Of a stretch of 34,634 nt of DNA, positions 1 through 10,832 are shown piece after piece. Position 1 is the stretch's first letter; each line of letters opens with the position of its first letter. The stretch spans positions 301,850 to 336,483 of the forward strand of contig KL197714.1 of NCBI GenBank assembly GCA_000697665.1, given 5' to 3'. Source of the stretch: Jaapia argillacea MUCL 33604. Its lineage: Eukaryota > Basidiomycota > Agaricomycetes > Jaapiales > Jaapiaceae. Both the position numbers and the translations under genes were made by a program. Under the pieces are notes generated by a model. The model did not search any database, was not told where the DNA came from, and worked only from the letters and a program-made list of their open reading frames with translations.

Positions 1-3000
1 CCCCTCTACCTCTGGAAGGCCTTTCCATTATTCACCTCCGACACCTTTTCCCTGGTGCACCTATCCGTTCCCACTGCCCCACCCCCCTCTCAAAGTTCAA
101 TTCATCATATACTACAAGTCTCCGTTCTTCATCTTTACCCTTGTCTATCACCTCCCGTCCTTACAGTAACTTCGTTTATTACTCTCGCGCGGGGTGTATG
201 TTCCACCCGAATAAAGATGACTGACTTATCTCCATCCTTCCCGACGTTGAGTGATCTCAAAAATATCATATTCAATTGTGGCTCCGTGATGTGTGACAGC
301 CAGTCAATATTTATTCTGAGGCTTGGAGAATAAAACAAGAACGACGCCGAAATCCAGCCACTTGCACGGCGGTCCAAGCTGCTCACTACCAAATCGAGTT
401 GTGGCGCAGAGGGCGAAATGTGATCAACTGCATCGCACACTCCACTGTCCACTCCCAACATTGTCGCTCCTCACACTCATGTTATGCGGGGTGCTGCACC
501 CTCCACCTTGGCAGACGGGGTAGAATCATTCAGAGACTTCGGTGTCGAGGCTTGTTGGAAGCACAATATTGACACCACCTGAATTTTCCAAGAAAAGTAT
601 TTCGATATTAAGTATAAGTCTAAAACGGGCTCCCGCCTTGCCTAAAGTGGCAATTCGAGCCTCAAAATGTTTTAAACCCGTTGCAAGGAGGATTCCAGTT
701 CAGAGAAAGTATCAAAGGATGGGTTGATGGCCTCCGTTACCTTGCTGTAGTGACGATCAGTCAGGTGAAAGTATCTGGCGGCGATGCAGCTGCTGACGTT
801 CTTAGTGAGAAGTTGAAAGTTGAACTTGGAGGTCGAAAGTTATCGAATTCCCCGAAGTTGGATACAGGGATATTTGATGAAAAATACTGTCATAATGGAG
901 GAAAAGACACCAGGTCGCGACTCATGCTATTTCCTCGATAAGATCTCAGAATCCATTGGTTCATATAACTTACTGTAATCCAGGAGCTAAGTATCGGCAA
1001 GACGAATAGTGCTGTGAACGCGGTTTCGCGGCGGTACGAAGAGAGCATAGCGATGTCCGTCGCATGCTTCCCGATATCAAGTTATGAGTCTTGTCGAATC
1101 TGGGTAAGGCAGGGTTCGCCACTCAGGCCTGCAACTGGCACGTCCTTGGTCAAAACAAGGATGGTGCGAAGACTCGGAAAATAACGGGAAAGACCGGAGG
1201 CAATGAGACAACCCATACTACTTCATGAAATCGAATTGAGCTTCGCCTAGTCACGGTCTGTGCCTGTGCTGGTTCGAACGGCGTAGAAACAAAGGCCATC
1301 ATCGTGTAGTGAAACGACATTCGTGGATATCGGAGTAGATCACCGAGATATTTCTGTGAGATTCAGAAAAGGTGGTTGAATAACAGGAGGAGGTGGGGTC
1401 TACGCTATAGTCCATCCGGGACCGACTTCGCGTCCGCGCCACAAGTCACGTGAGCGGCTTGTCGGGAAAAGGAAGTCAGTGCCAGTGGCAACTTGAAGGG
1501 CAAGGGAACATCACTCTTGTGTTGGTATCAACTTGGAATCGTCTATCACCATGTACCTTCACCCACCTATCACGAATCTACCGATTCAAATGTCCGACAT
1601 TCATGCAACATTCCTTTCTCCAACTTGCACACGGAGCACCCACCTCCGAGTCCGTGATCCGTTGGTTAGCGCTGATCCGCAATGAAGTTCTTAAAGCACT
1701 TCCTCGATACATTCTTAGCTCTTTTCCAATACTCGTCTGCCCATTTGGTTCTTCGACGAACGTTCATCCATACCCTCGTGTTCCGAGTGTGTAAACCATG
1801 CTTCAAACAATCTCTCCGCGAGAGGTCGAAACATCCTAGTAGGGATTCGTCACCTAGCTGCGTAGAGCCTTGCGGTATCAATGTCGTTCATATCCTCAAG
1901 CGAGACCTGGTTAATGCTCTAGGAATAGTAAACAGCCTAACTATTCTTGTGAACAGCACCTCGGTCCAGTCGACTCCAAACGCACGACTTCATCGCGCAA
2001 GGTTACACCGGCCCCAAGCTTCAAGTTTCAAACCGCGTTTCGCAAGCTCGAGACATCCTAAAGCGGAACGCAAGGGTTCAAAAGTGGATGTGGTTCCTTT
2101 TTCGGTTTGGTGATTCTTGTGTCATCTCGGAGGTACTGATTCTCGGGGATGGCCATTCCACTTGACAACTTCCGCATTCACTCCACGCATTTCATCCTAC
2201 AAGCTACGACAAGCTTAACACGCTAAATCCATGGTGATCAGGCTCGAACAGACAGAAACCGAGATGGAGGCGTACCTGTCCGGACGGCTCCGACTCTGTG
2301 ATAACTACTGTAGTCGTCATCCCGCTGTTACTGCCTTTTCTAGTCTTAAAGGCTCCTTATCAGAAAGATTCCGTCGGAGCGAAGTGACTGACGGGATCGT
2401 CACCAATAAAATGACAAATGTTTCAATGGGCCATCTAAACGGTTAGCGTCAATCAGCACAACGTACGCATACGAAATATATTAGCATTGACCGTCGGACC
2501 ATTTCGATCTTCTCCCGCCATCTCAATATGGGTAACGGGGAGGTCGCATCGAAAAAGGGGGCATGAGTGTACAACCTTTGGTGAGCATTGCAAATATCAG
2601 AGGGTACGAATAGAAAATGCTTCTGAGGAGGAAGTGGATGGTTCGAGACGGATGAAATATAAGTAGACGGCGAATTGAGAGACAATTGCTTACCACTAGC
2701 CTCTGCCGTCACAATTGACGGCGACAGTCGTTAGCCCAGCAAGACACCGTCGCAGCAATACAATCTACGCAGGGTATGATGGTGCCACAGGCACCACCCC
2801 AGGCCGATTGGACACTGCGAGTCCGCGAGCAGGTACAATTCATTTCGACCTTGGACGCTCGACGGTCCCTTTCGCGGTGTGCACGATAAGGATATCAGGT
2901 GCCAAGGGCTCGTGTTGCGCCACCAGGTGCGACCGGGTCGTTCCAAATTCCTACCGAGGTAGCGAGGCAGGGGGCCGCAGAGGTCGGATCCCACTGAGGA

Positions 3001-3798
3001 GAGGTTATAGAAAGCGGTGGGTGTGGAGATCCGCTGGTGGTGAGAACTGGTGAGAATAGTTCAAGTCCTTCGAAGTCCGCTGGGAAGGAATCGCCACGTG
3101 CATCCCAAAAGGGAACACCTAACCTGACTCGGCGTGTCCGGGCCGTCTCCGGTAACTCAACGGTCACCAAAAATTTAAGCAACTGGCCCACGTTTGTGGG
3201 GTGTAGTCACCGACGAGCTCAGCTCCTGTTGGTCGTGTGCTGTCGTGTGCGACTTGGCGCTTTGTCGTGTTCACTGCTGTTCACCGCTCAATTTCATCTG
3301 CTTCATGCTCTACAACGCCGCCTGTGCATGACATAGCCAGGCTGTGCTTTCTATGCTCGGTCTTACATTGAAACGAGTTCAAACACGAGGCACATTCACA
3401 CTTCCTCCGTGTCACAATCCGGGCGATCGGGTGGTCTAGCGTCAAGAAATTTAGTATCTTATGCTCCAGCTTTCGAATGGTGGCGTCGCTGATAGGACTA
3501 TTTTTGTTCTTGCTTTGCTAAAGGCGCTAGGAACTAGGTCACCTGCAAAAGGACCCTGCGCTCATCACGAATTATTTTGGTTGACAACCAATTTGTCGGT
3601 CGACCTGTCGGCTCATTCGTCAAGAGTCGCATGCATTTCATGATGTATTGCAACTCGTCGTGTGCTTTTCATCACTAGCGCATTCCATACCCCACGATTT
3701 GCGCTTGGCCGAAACTTTATAAGCGGTCGCCGACGGTCTTGTTGCCTTAATCTACTTGATCGACCTCAAAGGTACAAACTTCTGCCTTCAAACTCTAA
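1..3798. other. Gene-poor stretch, no supportable gene
   Basis: I see no gene I can support here. Open frames of 60-143 codons occur on both strands, but none shows a recognisable domain, a convincing splice chain or conserved-looking composition. There is no N run, long tandem array or terminal repeat that would mark a mobile element. The right end of this stretch is the 3' flank of the URA5 gene that ends at 3799. A fast-evolving or heavily spliced gene could still be hidden here. Confidence 0.5.
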
Positions 3799-4556
3799 CT
3801 AGCCCTTGATCCCATACTTTTCCCAATATTCCTCCATGCTCGCCAAGTCTTCCTTCATGCCATTCTTGTCCAACCAAACCATGAGATCTCTCATTTTCAA
3901 AATAGCTGTCACTCTTCCAGCCCCGCCCACGACTTCTTCCACTTCCCTAACCGTACTGGCTCCATCCTTCCCAACTTCTTCTCGATCGAGCATGAGGACC
4001 ACACCAATAACCTCGCCTCCTTCCTTCTTGATCTTGTCAATGGAGCCTCGAATGGCAGTCCCCGCTGTCATGACGTCGTCCAGAATTAATACTTTTTTGC
4101 CCTTGACTGGCACGCCCACCATCACGCCTCCCTCTCCATGATCCTTCGCTTCCTTCCGATCATACGCAAATCCAACATCCAGGTTGTGCTGGCTATACAA
4201 CAGCAGTGATGTGCACGCTGCTAGTGAAATGCCTTTGTACGCAGGTCCGAACAGCACATCAAAAGGGGGAAGCGGCGATGAAGGCGCAGACAGGGATTTG
4301 GCAATTGTAGCTGCGTATGCAGAGGCTACGGCGTTAAGGAGGGACCCGGTAGATATGAGACCGGCATTGAAAAAGTAGGGAGATGTTCTGGACGATCACG
4401 CCGTTCAGGGTTTACAACTCGTGGTCTAGGATGAAGATGATGGGACGATGAGACGAACCGGCCTGATTTTAGAACAAACGAGCCAAATTTCAGCGAACCC
4501 ACTTGCATGGATTTCTCAATAAGATCCGTTTGGTAGGGTTGTAGTGAAAATGCCAT
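3799..4556 (-). CDS. URA5: Orotate phosphoribosyltransferase, two exons
   Basis: Catalyses orotate + PRPP to orotidine 5'-monophosphate + PPi, the fifth step of cytosolic de novo pyrimidine synthesis. The model is complement(3799..4387, 4459..4556), 228 aa, a usual length for fungal OPRTases. The 71-nt intron (4458-4388) joins KSGR to TSPYFFNAGL, which reconstitutes the conserved KSGR..PYFFNAG block. The PRPP-binding loop VLILDDVMTAGTAIR lies in the C-terminal half, and LFGPAYKGI is the usual OPRTase segment before it. The start (MAFSLQPYQ) is placed where family N-termini begin; an in-frame upstream Met at 4691 would add 45 residues that look unrelated to the family. The gene is divergent from the channel gene. 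All key motifs are intact. Confidence 0.96.
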
Positions 4557-5065
4557 GGATGTGGGTGTGCGAGCCGTCAACGGAGGGTGTGGGGGGATGG
4601 ATGCCGATGAAAAGCAGGGTGAATTTGATAAGAAGATCAAAAAGGATAACGTACGTCTAGAAATAGTAAAGAGACCTGTGACAAGGGTCACTCGACCATC
4701 AAAGAGAGTATGCCGGCAGGCGTTCTTTGGTGATTCCTACGGTTCTGTCCTCCGCAACGGACTAATATCTTAGCAACTTTTTGTATACATGCTCCCAACA
4801 TGCGTTATGTTACTCTCCGAGTTGCTGCATCTGACCTGCCAGCGCTTGGGAACCACCAGCTTGGGCCTGTCGACGGGGTCGGAACTCGGATCGGCTAGGC
4901 CCGGTGCCCATTCTCCAATCGACGGTGCTGTCATCGCTCCCTGGTCAAGTACCACTGCCTTCCCCTCCTTCCCCTCGGAAATGCTACCAGCTCCTCCTCA
5001 TGCAAATAGGCTACTTCTTACCATTTTTACTCGCCCTCAGGGAACAATCAAAGCAAGACGCTGAT
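4557..5065. promoter_or_regulatory. Divergent intergenic region URA5 / TOK1
   Basis: These 509 bases separate the start codons of URA5 (minus) and the channel gene (plus), so both promoters should lie here. No clear TATA box or repeated element was recognised. An in-frame ATG for the channel exists at 4904, which would add 54 residues. Confidence 0.6.
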
Positions 5066-8000
5066 ATGTATGCTACCGACACGGAGAAGGGAGAAGGTAA
5101 CTCCATTGACCCCAGGAACGTCGATCTTGGCTCCGACGATATCCGGGATGTTGAGAGGGAGGAGGTAGGAGACGACGCGGTAAATTATGGATCACCCCTT
5201 GCCACTGATGTCGAGGAGGAGCCGGAAGCGGAGAGGTCCATTACCGTTCGTCGCGCGAAGAACTTTGACAGGACGACGACTCTTGACCGAACATCCACTT
5301 GGTCCTCGGATTTTACCACCTCACCACCCGCCTCGAACTGGTTTACGAAATTCCGATCCTTCTTATTCCCAGACAAGGACTCGGATATCGACATTTACCT
5401 CCCCACGTACCGCACAACCCCTATCATCTCCGGGATCATCATTCCGTTTTCCATCTTACTGGAAATTCCAGGCTTGACCGACCGTTGGTACATCCGTACT
5501 GAAAACAATCATATCGTCGAAAGCCGGCCGAATCCATCCATCTTGGACATTGGTTTAGGCTTATCTATGGCTTGCGCCTTGGTGGCGAACCTTTGTCTCA
5601 TCGCTCGTTTTATGGAGAAGCGAGTGAAAGCGATGACTCTCCTAGCTATCTTCGCGTTGACCGTTCATGGTGTGTCCTTAGTTTCTGTTGGTGGTCCCAC
5701 TTTTTTTCTGCGCGGTGATGGTCGCCCGAACTGGTCCGAATATATCCCGCGTCTCACACTTTATTCGCTTCGGTTTGTGTGGTAGGCACAGGATCCCATC
5801 TTTTCATTGTAAACGATGGATTTCCTGTGCTCACCATTCATTGTGCAGTTCCTGTACTCTTATCCGCTCTGATTTTGCCAATTACGGCTACGAGCCCCTA
5901 CTTGTATCTAAGGATTTACATCCTTATGATATCATGGATCCGTGGCTTTTGCTCATGGATGATCCATACCACCTCCCCCCTACCGGTGCATCTCGACCAT
6001 TTGGGGTATCTTCGACCGAGCCAGGGTCGATTCTCGTCACTTACGAGACGGCTTCTCATTCGGATCAGGCTCGAGGACCATCCTCAAGCACCGCATGTGT
6101 TGATCCGTTGCTTACTTTATCGATCGCGTTGTGCTAACTGCCTCTTATCCCCCCTTGTGAATAGATATTATCAATGTCACCGCTGTCACAATATTTGGAA
6201 TCGAACATCGATTTGACGACGGATTTACCTATGGTCAAGCGTTTTGGTTAACATTGTGTTCGACCATCGCTTCCGTTATGACCAACATCTCGTTGGTCGT
6301 TGATCTCGTCAGGACGACGGATTTCTCCAAAAGTGGTCAGTATTCTCGTTTTGATCTCGTGCCCTGGGTTTTTGTTGAAGCGGCTTCGTTTCTTTCTAGG
6401 CAGCGGACTAACGCACAAGCAACGTTCCCTCGTTATTATTGTTATGATCCTTCTACTCCAAATCGCTCTCGGCGCGCTGATAAACTCAATTCTAAACCAC
6501 CTCTCGTTCATCGACGGATTATATTTCACCGTCGCATCCATTGAAACTATCGGTTATGGTGATGTTGTACCGAAGACGACCGGGGCTCGGGTCTTCATTT
6601 GTTTATTTTCGACCGTCGGTATAATTAACTTGGGTTTAGCGGTGGGGATGACGAGGTACGTTTTTCGACGGTTCTTCCATTATTCTTTTCTCACCGCGGT
6701 TTAGGGAAACTATTATTGAAGGGTTGGAAGTAAGCTATAGGAAGCGGGTCCGAGAGTTAAGGGCGCATCGTAAGGCGGAGAAGGATAAACGGAAGGCTCT
6801 TTCTCGATGGCGAGCTACCATCGAAGCCAAACTTCGAGATTTGGGAGTTGACGTCTGGGTGCCTGACGATAACCACCAAGGAAGGGACGGGGTTGGCGGA
6901 GATGAATACAACGGCGAGAAGGAGACCAAGTTTATCCGTCTCTACGAGCGAGTCGTTCACGTCCATTGGCTCCCGGAGTTCATCAGTCGACATTCCCGCC
7001 ATCGACATACTTACGACGGTACCCATGCATACGGACATCACGGGATGAAACTCAATATCGACAAGTTATCGCCTGCTCAGCTGGAGGCTTGCTCTTTGGA
7101 AGCCGGCGTCCCTCTCGACACCGTTCTGCCAACCTCGCACACGGCTCGACGAGCTCACGCCCAATGGTTATCATACTGGTGGGGGCATAACGGGCATCCG
7201 CACCTCCCTCAGTTCTTACCCAGCTTCGGGGCCCGGAAGATCATCCACGCTAACGCTATACGCCGTCAGGACGCGGAGATGCAGGAGGCGAACGGTTTCG
7301 GGAGTTCGGGCGCTTACTTTGATCGCGAGCATCTGCGGGATCAGAGACCGAAGAATAGGACGCATGCTCAGCTGGGACAGATGGCGGAGATGATGACGAG
7401 GTTTGCGATTGGTCTTCAGGGTGCCCATGTACATGCTCACGATCAGCGGACGATTCGTGAGAGTGGTACTACGAGCCCGGTTCCGGAAGAGACGTTCGGC
7501 TCGGATGTCGTTTCGAGGACGAGCATCTCTGATCGACGTGTCGAATCACCTGCACCGATGACGGAAGGTGTCAACCTTGATACTGATGACGACGATATCG
7601 GCAATAGTACGGGTGGTAACGCTACTCCAATGCCTAGAGGAACTGGTGACGAGAATAACGGCAATAGCGACAATGACGACAGTCCTGGTCGTAATCGGGC
7701 CCTCTCGTTCAGGGAGGTCTTGACCATGCCTTCGAAAACAGAACTCGAATTATCCCAGAGTCGAGTGCCGGGGATTTCCAGGGTCGGGAAACCCAAACGC
7801 GATGACTCGGACAGCGTGTCAGTGTCCTATGACAGCTTCAAGTCGACTCTTCAGAGCGAAGAGAAGAAGGCGTTCTATGCGAAGGTACGAAGCTTCCCCC
7901 CTTTCTCACAAGTTAAAAACTGAGTGAACGATGATCAGTTATTCGTGGCATGGGGGCTGTTTCTCATGTTTTGGACGGTATGTTTATTTCTTCCTCCCTT

Positions 8001-9008
8001 CGAAACTTTTTTCTCACAGAACTCGTAGAGTGGATCTGCGATCTTTATGAGAACGGAGGGTTGGTCCTATGGAACCGCCATGTACTTTTGCTTTATCTCT
8101 TTCGCCACTATCGGATATGGCGATTACTCCCCCAAGACTCCTGCTGGTCGGGCCGTCTTCGTCGCTTGGGCTTTGCTAGGGGTCGCTACCATGACCATCC
8201 TCATCTCGGGTAGGTTTCTGCCCCTTGATTTCTTTCGCCTTTGGTTAACGACGCGGTTCAGTTATCTCGGAAGCGTATTCCTCTAGATACAAGAGAGCCA
8301 TGCACACGAAAGCGTTCAAGAAGGCCGTCAATCGATACCGGGAGACTTCGCGTCCTCGTCCATCCCTAGATCCTGCCGCAACTCCTCGTGAGCCATCCCA
8401 ACCTGTGATCGACCCGCCTGCGACGATAGGTCGCGGTCGTGTTCCGCTCACGAAAACTGTCACGTTCGAAGAAACTCAAGATCGCGCCCAAAAGCAATTA
8501 GAAGCGCTTCCAGGAGAGATCCTTCAGCAAGCGCGAGCGTTTCATGAGGGGGTGCAATACTTTGTCAAGACGACGACGCAAGACGTTGTTGCGGGAGAGT
8601 CATCGCACAACGATCCCGCGAATCACATGCCATCTGGCCTGGACAAGCTGCTGAATGACATTGCCGCTGCAGCTGGTATCGGAGAACGAGTGAAGTGTGA
8701 GATATTGCAAGATGCGGATGCTAGAAATGTACGTTCACCCTCATACCCTGTGGTGATCAGAACTTAATTGCGTTCCGATTGTAGACTTTGTTCATGTTGA
8801 GCATCGAGAGTACGTCCTATTTCTTATTGCGTTGGTTTGCGAAGCTGACCGTATAGCAGAGGCTCTACGAAATATGATAGGCGCTGCTGAAGGAGCGCTA
8901 GAAGCCCTCTCGGAGCGTGATAAACTCGCCTCAAGCGAGGTCGAAGATACCTCCCTTCCCCAGACTGAAGATAAAACTCCTCCGTTTGAACCTCCTTCCG
9001 ACGATTGA
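5066..9008 (+). CDS. TOK1: Outward-rectifier two-pore potassium channel, TOK1 family
   Basis: Plasma-membrane K+ channel of the fungal TOK class (eight membrane spans, two pore loops). Exons: 5066-5669, 6165-6335, 6400-6655, 6705-7884, 7939-7977, 8029-8209, 8262-8728, 8785-8809, 8860-9008; the frame closes over all eight introns to give 1023 aa. Rough map: acidic cytosolic N-terminus 1-115, TM1 118-137, TM2 159-180, TM3 190-212, TM4 224-248, TM5 269-290, pore 1 with TIGYGD at 308-313, TM6 318-340, long loop 345-737, TM7 738-757, pore 2 with TIGYGD at 777-782, TM8 788-812, then a cytosolic tail. Both selectivity filters are intact. The loop is His-rich around residues 420-450 and later Asp/Asn/Ser-rich. 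Intron 1 is 495 nt, the other seven 49-64 nt. The last acceptor is a TAGCAG tandem, so 8857 is an alternative exon start. The start is chosen for a cytosolic N-terminus; 4904 is the alternative. Confidence 0.93.
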
Positions 9009-9272
9009 TGCCTCGATGTGGTCCAGTTGCCTATACCTTATCGGTGGTAATTATACGAATATTTTTTTATAGCGCTAGAGTGCGCGACAGTTGTTCTATC
9101 ATATTCGTACACGGGATGCACACTATTATTGTACTTCATCATGTATAATCAACGATATATCACTATAGAATAGGCTTTATGTACGCATGCAAGCGAGAAT
9201 ATCGATTGTTTCTTTCGAGGGAATGGTTACTATTCGTACACAGGAAACACGGTTACAGCAAAAGTCAAAAGT

Positions 9273-9974
9273 CTACGAAGGTTGAACTTCGAAGGTGTAC
9301 ATATGGGCGGAGCCGTAGTCCAACCAACCACTTATAATGTGGATCTGAGATTGAAGGTCAGCGCTGACCACGACGGTGAGAATACTACTAGCTTGCCTTC
9401 TTCGAGACGCCCGGGAACTCCTACCCTCTTCCCCATGGTCCGGGTGAGTGGTGAGGAGGCTCAACAATGATCGTAAAGTATCGTGACTATCTGGAAGGTG
9501 AATGACTTTCGACCCTTCCTCGGAGATGGTTGTCTCATCCATGATATTGCGAAAGTATGGGCAAGCGGACAATACCTCGGAGCGCATACGGAACGCAACA
9601 TCGTCGCAAGAGATGAGAAGGATGTCGGCGTCCTTGTCATTGAATGGGGGATCAGCCATCAGGAACGTGGGAGCAATCAATTGATGCTCCTCATCCTGGA
9701 GATAAGAGGCGTAGACTGCTCTCAATGTCGATTGGAGAAGATCGGCGTCCTCAGAGACTTCGATGACTAGGAGGCGACCTCGTCGAGAACGTGGTGCGGT
9801 GTCGAGGACATCCCGGAAGTGAGCTGACACTTGGGAGAGTATGCGTGAGGATACGTGAAATTCGACGTCGTCGGATGTAACCAGAAGTAAATCTGGGTCG
9901 ACGAAGGGAGGAGGGGCTATGCGGAGATGTGTGGAAGCTGGTTGTCCGAATTGATGGTCGTCGGTGTGATGCAT
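9273..9974 (-). CDS. Protein with two tandem BTB/POZ-like domains
   Basis: Single-exon frame of 233 aa. Two copies of the BTB pattern common in mushroom proteins are visible: DPDLLLVTSDDVEFHVSSRIL (about residues 26-46) followed by FRDVLDT, and DADILLISCDDVAFRMRS (about 117-134) followed by FRNIMDET. Each starts with Asp-x-Asp/Leu-hydrophobic strand, then a V/F-x-V/M-x-S-x-x-L turn. The first is followed by VIEVSEDADLLQSTLRAVY, the usual end of this domain. BTB domains mediate dimerisation or bind Cul3 ligases; no further domain shows the role here. The last 60 residues are Arg/Ser-rich and unlike a BTB C-lobe, so an unrecognised intron or truncation is possible. Its mRNA converges with that of TOK1. 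Confidence 0.75.
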   Translation of the reverse strand: MHHTDDHQFGQPASTHLRIAPPPFVDPDLLLVTSDDVEFHVSSRILSQVSAHFRDVLDTAPRSRRGRLLVIEVSEDADLLQSTLRAVYASYLQDEEHQLIAPTFLMADPPFNDKDADILLISCDDVAFRMRSEVLSACPYFRNIMDETTISEEGSKVIHLPDSHDTLRSLLSLLTTHPDHGEEGRSSRASRRRQASSILTVVVSADLQSQIHIISGWLDYGSAHMYTFEVQPS

Positions 9975-10028
9975 TGGTGGTGGTTGTGGTTCAAGAGACG
10001 TTCCGGATGGGCGCCGTCTAACGGACGG

Positions 10029-10035
10029 TTATATA
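10029..10035 (-). promoter_or_regulatory. TATA-like box upstream of the BTB gene
   Basis: Read on the minus strand this is TATATAA, about 55 nt upstream of the BTB start codon at 9974. Spacing is plausible for a fungal core promoter. Confidence 0.4.
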
Positions 10036-10711
10036 CAAGGGCTAGTGCCCATGACGAACTCGGGCGAGAGGTGGTGTAAGAAGCAAGGTGGGGTAAGAAG
10101 CAAGTAAGAAGACCGCACAAGGGACGCAAGACAAATGGCCCAGATTATGCTGTCCACGGCAGATGCAAATTGGTGAATTACATCCACTGACTCGGGTACG
10201 AGGCTGCTACAAGGTAGAGAGGGCAGGGGGGGAAAAGAAAAAGCGGGAGCGATGCGTGGTCGCTCATCAAAGGTTGGGAGTTGTGCTAGTAGGAAAGGCG
10301 GAATAGATCTTGGGGGTGCATCTCCAATGAGGAAGTAAAAGCCATGGTCCATGCAAAGCGAGTTCGTCGTGAAGAAGTCTTCACGGCTCGAGGGACCATC
10401 TAGACGATCCTATTGGCGCGTAAGAGCAAACGTCGCATTCAAAATCAGCGAGTAATGACAAGTCTGAAGATGTTCCGGAGGGTGAATCCAGTTGAAATCA
10501 TGGGGATGAAGATACTCCGATGAACAATGAGGAGGTCTAGGGATATTCTCGGCTTTGCGCTGCGTTCACGAAGAACACATTCTACCAGAATCTGTCAACA
10601 TCCCGAGTAAGTAGCAAGGAACCTTGCGGCCAACTTGCGGCGACGAAGAGTTGAAGTCAAATGGTCACTTACGGTGAAGGAACCTTCGAACCGTTGGGAT
10701 AATGGAAGTAT
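10036..10711. other. Intergenic region between BTB gene and F-box gene A
   Basis: Divergent intergenic DNA upstream of both the BTB gene (minus) and F-box gene A (plus). Small open frames on either strand have no recognisable content. Nothing else was seen. Confidence 0.5.
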
Positions 10712-10761
10712 CGCGGTCCATGGACCAAAAAAAATAGATCAATCAGAGTCCATGGACCGCG
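10712..10761. repeat. 14-bp perfect inverted repeat, 22-nt spacer
   Basis: CGCGGTCCATGGAC at 10712-10725 is repeated in inverse as GTCCATGGACCGCG at 10748-10761. Each arm also contains the self-palindrome TCCATGGA. The spacer includes a run of eight A. It sits about 70 nt upstream of the start of F-box gene A. Copy B (20797) keeps only the right arm. Confidence 0.85.
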
Positions 10762-10832
10762 TTTGAGACCGCGTCGTGCACCACTGTTCCCGTTGCCTCT
10801 TGGACTACACTGGTCCGACTCTGGAACGCGAC

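Noticed and set aside
1200-1300. tRNA-like T-loop GGTTCGAAC near 1272
   Set aside because: No matching D-arm, anticodon arm or acceptor stem could be paired around it.
1682-2113. 143-codon plus-strand frame starting MKFLKHFLDTFLALF
   Set aside because: It resembles a signal peptide at first, but the rest is Arg/Ser/His-rich without family resemblance, and an opposite frame is open too.
4904-5065. Earlier in-frame start for the TOK channel
   Set aside because: It would add 54 residues with a hydrophobic stretch before the acidic N-terminal tail, unlike a cytosolic N-terminus; kept only as an alternative.
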